Below, piece by piece: positions 6,165-7,933 of a stretch of DNA of 7,933 nucleotides (position 1 is the stretch's first letter; the number at the start of each line of letters is the position of its first letter). The notes beneath the pieces are model-generated. The model saw nothing but the letters and a program-made list of their open reading frames with translations, did no database searches and was not told the DNA's origin. Both the position numbers and the translations under genes were made by a program. Source of the stretch: Leptospira sp. (lineage in GTDB: Bacteria; Spirochaetota; Leptospiria; Leptospirales; Leptospiraceae); the NCBI GenBank assembly GCA_021413405.1, contig JAIOQL010000307.1:1-7933 (forward strand), written 5' to 3'.

Positions 6165-7805
6165 ATGAGATTCAAATTAGCTTTTGTATTCATTCTTTCA
6201 TATTTCAGTGCCGGATATCTCAGTGCACAGGTATGGACCCCACCGGGGTATGCAATGCGACCTAACCAGGATTTCTTTTCCTACGATGTCGGCGTGAATA
6301 AGTATGATGGTGATTATTATGCTTACATTGCTCCTGCATTTAATTTCAATTTTGGGACATTCGGGATAAACCTGGGCGTTCCGTTAAACGTGCTCCTCCT
6401 TGACAGGGCTCCAAAGACTCCCGGAAGCAAAGCCGGCCAGATCCGGAAAATTGACTATGACCAGAAATCGGATTATCTCAGGTTTATCAATTATGCCTGG
6501 TACGGAACCTATGGAGAATACAAACCCGGAGAAACAACTTACTCAGCATATGTCGGAAAAATTTTCAACGGATACATCGGGCACGGAACAATCGTAAACC
6601 GGTACATCAATAATCAACGTGTCGATGTGTACAAAGTCGGTGTGATGGCGGATTATAACACCGATTATGGGGGAGTTCAGGTTTTCACCAATTCTATTAC
6701 AGATAAAGAAGTAAGTGCCGGTAGGGGGTATATCCGGCCATTTGCGATTGGAACAAAAGCATACGACTGGATCACCGGTGCAACACCACTTTTTGCATTG
6801 ATGCCGGCATTTGGAAATGTCCAGGATGAGGCGGGAAGGAAAAAAGTTACTGAAGAGGCGAAAGACAAAAATCTCAGGTCTGCAGAAATAGTCGAGGATC
6901 CGCTCACCGGGGAAATAAAGGAGGTTCCGAAAAAGGAAGAAAAAAAAGACGAAAAAAAGGAAGAAGAAAAAAGAAAAAATCGCGGACCACTTTTCCGGGC
7001 AGATGCCTGGTGGAACCGGTTTGCGATCGGGTATACAACAGCCTTTGATGCAAATGCTCCAAACACATTGTCTTTTGATACAACCGGAAATATGAAACTT
7101 GATTCAAAAAATAATCCTGTTGTCATAAATTCCGTGCGCGCTGCTATCCAGGGCTATGATGCGGAATACAAACTCTGGAGCAGTGAAAATCTGGAAGTTA
7201 CACCATATTATGATGTGAACACAATTAAAAATGTTTCCAATTCTCATGGAACCCATTATGGAGTGCTTGCTAAAATTGGAGGAAAGGAAATCAACCTCAC
7301 TCTGAAACCGGAATACAGGAGAATGACTTCAAATTATATCCCGATGTATTTCGACAGTTACTACGAACTGGAAAGAACTCAATCAAATCTGAATTCAAAT
7401 CTGCCTACTCCGAAATGGCAATACCTGAAAGGACTCGATCCCGACGGAGCCATCGTCAAAGGATATTTTTACACTGCGATCCTGAATGTTTATAATTTTG
7501 GTTTTGAATTAAACTATGAAGATTATGATGGAAAAGACAACTCCAGAATATTTTTAGGAGCCTACATACCTATCGGACAGATTTTTCGGATTTCAGCCTA
7601 TTACAATAAGAAGGGATTCGATAAACGTTCGGAAGCCCTCAAAATCGATGACAAATCCATGGGTGCAGGTGAGCTTGCAATTAAGCTTGGCCCTTTCACA
7701 GTCAAATTACAGGATATCAGAAGATGGGTTCTGGATTCCGCTACTGGAAAGTATGAAGCAAAGGATGAGCAAAAAATTCTGTTTTCAGGCGGAGCTGCTT
7801 TTTAG
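6165..7805 (+). CDS. secreted, probably outer-membrane beta-barrel protein of unknown function
   Basis: I do not recognise a named family. The 546-aa product starts with a clear Sec signal peptide (MRFKLAFVFILSYFSAGYLSA) with a predicted signal peptidase I site after Ala21 and mature start QVWTPPG. The mature part is rich in aromatic and glycine residues in alternating, beta-strand-like segments (for example YYAYIAPAFNFNFGTFGINLGVP at 51-73 and the YFYTAILNVYNFGFELNYEDY region at 434-454). The C-terminus, KILFSGGAAF, ends in Phe as many outer-membrane barrels do. Cysteines are absent. A K/E-rich tract at about 255-273 interrupts the pattern just before RADAWWNRFAIGYTTAFDA, and is probably an exposed or periplasmic loop. 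The ribosome site is weak; the ATG is overlapped by the stop of a six-codon minigene at 6148. The gene is divergent from korA and overlaps the convergent rsmE end. A porin or surface protein is the best guess. Confidence 0.82.
   Translation: MRFKLAFVFILSYFSAGYLSAQVWTPPGYAMRPNQDFFSYDVGVNKYDGDYYAYIAPAFNFNFGTFGINLGVPLNVLLLDRAPKTPGSKAGQIRKIDYDQKSDYLRFINYAWYGTYGEYKPGETTYSAYVGKIFNGYIGHGTIVNRYINNQRVDVYKVGVMADYNTDYGGVQVFTNSITDKEVSAGRGYIRPFAIGTKAYDWITGATPLFALMPAFGNVQDEAGRKKVTEEAKDKNLRSAEIVEDPLTGEIKEVPKKEEKKDEKKEEEKRKNRGPLFRADAWWNRFAIGYTTAFDANAPNTLSFDTTGNMKLDSKNNPVVINSVRAAIQGYDAEYKLWSSENLEVTPYYDVNTIKNVSNSHGTHYGVLAKIGGKEINLTLKPEYRRMTSNYIPMYFDSYYELERTQSNLNSNLPTPKWQYLKGLDPDGAIVKGYFYTAILNVYNFGFELNYEDYDGKDNSRIFLGAYIPIGQIFRISAYYNKKGFDKRSEALKIDDKSMGAGELAIKLGPFTVKLQDIRRWVLDSATGKYEAKDEQKILFSGGAAF
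6917..6924 (+). promoter_or_regulatory. perfect internal Shine-Dalgarno inside the outer-membrane protein gene
   Basis: AAAGGAGG, encoding part of Ile-Lys-Glu-Val, lies just upstream of the A-rich tract 6930-6980. No ATG, GTG or TTG follows at initiation distance, so it is not an internal start. It could pause ribosomes before the A-runs. Confidence 0.45.
6930..6980 (+). repeat. A-rich lysine/glutamate codon tract with homopolymer runs
   Basis: Contains A8 (6940-6947), A7 (6952-6958), A6 (6967-6972) and A6 (6974-6979), encoding alternating Lys and Glu. Heptamers A-AAA-AAA (6941-6947) and A-AAA-AAG (6953-6959) sit in the reading frame used by known -1 slippery sites. Such runs are also prone to replication slippage. 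A 6-bp hairpin CCGGGC (6995-7000)/GCCTGG (7005-7010), with a 4-base loop and one G-U pair, follows. Confidence 0.6.
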
Positions 7806-7931
7806 TTTTAAGAGTTCAATCTGAGCACAAGCATAGGCAAGAGCAAATTCAGACCGGAAGGTTGAGTTTCCCAGACTGATCCTTCTGAAATTCATTTCTT
7901 CAAAAATTTTCTTATCTACAGTTGTGAAACC
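7785..7931 (-). CDS. rsmE: RsmE-type 16S rRNA (uracil-1498-N3) methyltransferase, C-terminal end
   Basis: The last 48 codons of a gene that enters from the right edge, ending with TGA at 7787-7785. The peptide begins GFTTVDKKIFEE and continues NFRRISLGNSTFRSEFALAYACAQIELLK. This is the expected end of the RsmE SPOUT domain: family members read GPEGGFT, then a helix, then a LGxRILRtETA segment that forms the SAM-binding trefoil knot. Here the consensus Leu-Arg-x-Glu-Thr is seen as FRSEFA, a divergent version that keeps Arg and Glu. The GPEGG motif should lie just outside the window. RsmE methylates U1498 of 16S rRNA in the cytoplasm. The gene is convergent with, and overlaps by 21 bases, the outer-membrane protein gene. 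The assignment is by motif from a short fragment; another SPOUT methyltransferase is less likely. Confidence 0.72.
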   Translation of the reverse strand, partial: GFTTVDKKIFEEMNFRRISLGNSTFRSEFALAYACAQIELLKLKSSSA

Positions 7932-7933
7932 CG

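Noticed and set aside
6677..7126. A 149-codon open frame on the minus strand inside the outer-membrane protein gene, rich in Phe and Ser
   Set aside because: It is the antisense reading of the K/E-rich A-runs (TTC/TTT codons). It has no recognisable domain, and the sense gene has a clear signal peptide and full-length barrel pattern.

Overview
The window carries six protein-coding genes plus the broken-off ends of two others (metY at the left edge, rsmE at the right). It looks like a moderately AT-rich chromosomal segment of a Gram-negative-type, double-membraned bacterium. My best guess is a spirochaete of the Leptospira kind. This rests on the look of the MetY sequence, a loose lipobox on the hydrolase, an outer-membrane-type beta-strand protein with a lysine/glutamate-rich insert, and a two-subunit 2-oxoacid:ferredoxin oxidoreductase. 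It is inference from memory, not a database match. No tRNA, rRNA, insertion sequence, integrase or CRISPR array is visible.

Layout, left to right. Bases 1-559 (minus) hold the N-terminal 186 codons of O-acetylhomoserine sulfhydrylase (MetY). A 341-base divergent intergenic region follows. Three plus-strand genes come next and read as one likely operon (901-2948): a Crp/Fnr-fold regulator without cysteines, a predicted lipoprotein of the alpha/beta-hydrolase fold with an intact catalytic triad, and a four-helix DoxX-family membrane protein. Between the first two genes lies a 10-bp perfect inverted repeat whose right arm contains the hydrolase start codon and whose loop carries the Shine-Dalgarno sequence. 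This is the most suggestive regulatory structure in the window.

Bases 2949-3076 separate convergent genes and are mostly filled by a palindromic element with CACAAAG repeats, which resembles widely dispersed bacterial intergenic repeats. On the minus strand, korA (615 aa, gamma domain fused to alpha) and korB (336 aa, TPP and 4Fe-4S subunit) form a tightly coupled pair: the korA stop codon overlaps the korB Shine-Dalgarno. They encode a complete CoA-dependent 2-oxoacid:ferredoxin oxidoreductase.

A 221-base divergent spacer leads to a 546-aa secreted, probably outer-membrane protein of unknown function. It has a K/E-rich tract encoded by A-runs downstream of a perfect internal Shine-Dalgarno. 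Its 3' end overlaps by 21 bases the convergent end of an RsmE-type 16S rRNA methyltransferase that runs off the right edge.

Functionally the window mixes housekeeping metabolism (methionine/cysteine synthesis, ferredoxin-linked 2-oxoacid oxidation, rRNA modification) with one small accessory-looking cassette (regulator, lipoprotein hydrolase, DoxX) that may sense and respond to an envelope or chemical stress. The role of the cassette is inference.
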